The notes below the pieces were generated by a model. It did no database searches and was not told the origin of the DNA. It saw only the letters and a program-made list of their open reading frames with translations. Made by a program: the position numbers and the translations under genes. A stretch of DNA of 12,665 bases, taken from SIG636 sp045535465 (GTDB lineage Bacteria > Bacillota > Clostridia > Oscillospirales > CAG-382). Shown here one piece after another: positions 12,169-12,665 of the stretch. Within the stretch, counting starts at the first letter, position 1; every line of letters begins with the position of its first letter. Location: assembly GCA_045535465.1 (NCBI GenBank), contig JAZSLS010000131.1:1-12665 (forward strand), given 5' to 3'.

Positions 12169-12665
12169 TTATTTTGCAACGTTGCCGTCACTGCATTCAA
12201 CTACCGTAAAGGGACAGTCGTAACACCAATCACTGCCCTTGGTTATATTATTCCATTGGGCTACGGTTCCCTCATATCTAACGCTTGTAAGGGCGTCGCA
12301 CCACATAAACGCATCGTCACCGATGGTGGTAACGCTGTCGGGGATGGTAATATTTGTAAGGGCGTCGCAACAGCAAAACGCATAGTCACCGATAGTGGTA
12401 ACACTGTCGGGTATAGTAATACTTGTAAGGGCGCCGCAATCCTTAAACGTACGGTCACCGATAGTGGTAACACTGTCGGGTATGGCAATACTTGTAAGGG
12501 CGTCGCATCCGGAAAACGCACTGACACCGATAGTGGTAACACTGTTGGGGATGGTAATACTTGTAAGGGAGTAGCAACTGTAAAACGCATAGCTACCGAT
12601 AGTGGTAACACTGTCGGGTATGGTAATACTTGTAAGGGCGTTGCAATACCAAAACGCACTGCCAC
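12169..12665 (-). CDS. BspA-like LRR_5 repeat protein, 3' part (5' end outside window)
   Basis: The reading frame enters from the right edge (first full codon 12663-12661) and ends at TAA 12171-12169, giving 164 residues with no start in the window. It consists of six 23-aa LRR_5 repeats of the form AFxxC-x-ALTSITIPDSVTTIG, the first beginning near the window edge and the last diverging after ALTS. A cap follows with KGSDW-x3-CPFTVVECSDG and the end NVAK. The cap is related to that of the protein at 236-1006. Such proteins are usually secreted and take part in surface binding; signal or anchor parts would lie outside the window. The repeat units are nearly identical at DNA level (69-bp period). 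A second minus-strand frame (from 12665 to 12261) is also open and codes for a Pro/Leu-rich low-complexity string, but only the frame given here yields a known fold. A terminator follows. Confidence 0.92.
   Translation of the reverse strand, partial: GSAFWYCNALTSITIPDSVTTIGSYAFYSCYSLTSITIPNSVTTIGVSAFSGCDALTSIAIPDSVTTIGDRTFKDCGALTSITIPDSVTTIGDYAFCCCDALTNITIPDSVTTIGDDAFMWCDALTSVRYEGTVAQWNNITKGSDWCYDCPFTVVECSDGNVAK
12280..12663 (-). repeat. Tandem 69-bp repeats within the LRR_5 gene
   Basis: About five and a half units of 69 bp encode 23-aa leucine-rich repeats. Differences cluster in the codons for the variable residues around each AFxxC motif, while the ITIPDSVTTIG part is nearly constant. 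This pattern favours copy-number change by slippage or recombination. Confidence 0.88.

Noticed and set aside
12261..12665. 134-codon minus-strand frame rich in Pro, Leu, Val and Thr
   Set aside because: It is a shadow of the 69-bp LRR repeats in another frame. The correct frame gives six LRR_5 units, the cap motif and a stop just before a terminator.

Overview
The window looks like chromosomal DNA from an anaerobic Firmicute of the class Clostridia, probably an uncultured gut lineage near the Oscillospirales. This is inferred from the strong Gram-positive type SD sequences, consensus SigA-type promoters (17-bp spacers), a rubrerythrin, secreted InlB-type and BspA-type repeat proteins, and intergenic CCCCTAC palindromic repeats. 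No phage, IS element, CRISPR array or defence system is visible, and I found no tRNA or rRNA gene. The protein-coding content is mostly housekeeping; the most unusual material is intergenic.

Layout from left to right. The last 20 codons of an unidentified gene (1-63) and its terminator are followed by a membrane-anchored LRR_5 (BspA-like) protein (236-1006, +). Next comes a two-unit palindromic repeat array (1095-1270). On the minus strand are a secreted, membrane-anchored InlB-type protein (1318-2604) and rpsT for ribosomal protein S20 (2739-3002, TTG start). On the plus strand are mntP (3216-3806) and a Na/Pi-cotransporter/PhoU fusion (3909-5654), each with its own promoter. A 237-bp hairpin-rich island (5692-5928) lies between two near-identical 37-bp terminator copies. 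Rubrerythrin (6014-6547, -) is divergent from an apparent operon polA - B12-binding radical SAM - rsmI (6699-11599, +). A three-unit array of the same palindromic repeat (11700-12066) follows, and the window ends in the 3' part of another BspA-like LRR_5 gene (12169-12665, -). That last gene is easily missed because its start lies outside the window and a different frame is open across its repeats.

How the genes relate. mntP (Mn2+ efflux) and rubrerythrin (peroxide reduction) both bear on metal and oxidative homeostasis, but they have separate promoters and no shared operator is visible. PolA, the radical SAM protein and RsmI are probably co-transcribed: there is a 15-bp gap and then a 4-bp ATGA overlap. 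The three surface proteins (two LRR_5, one InlB-type) lie at the two edges of the window.

The main structural observation concerns the convergent (tail-to-tail) gene junctions. All three of them, and no other junction in the window, carry CCCCTAC-ended palindromic elements. The two arrays are in opposite orientation, so together they form long inverted repeats around a core of about 10.4 kb.
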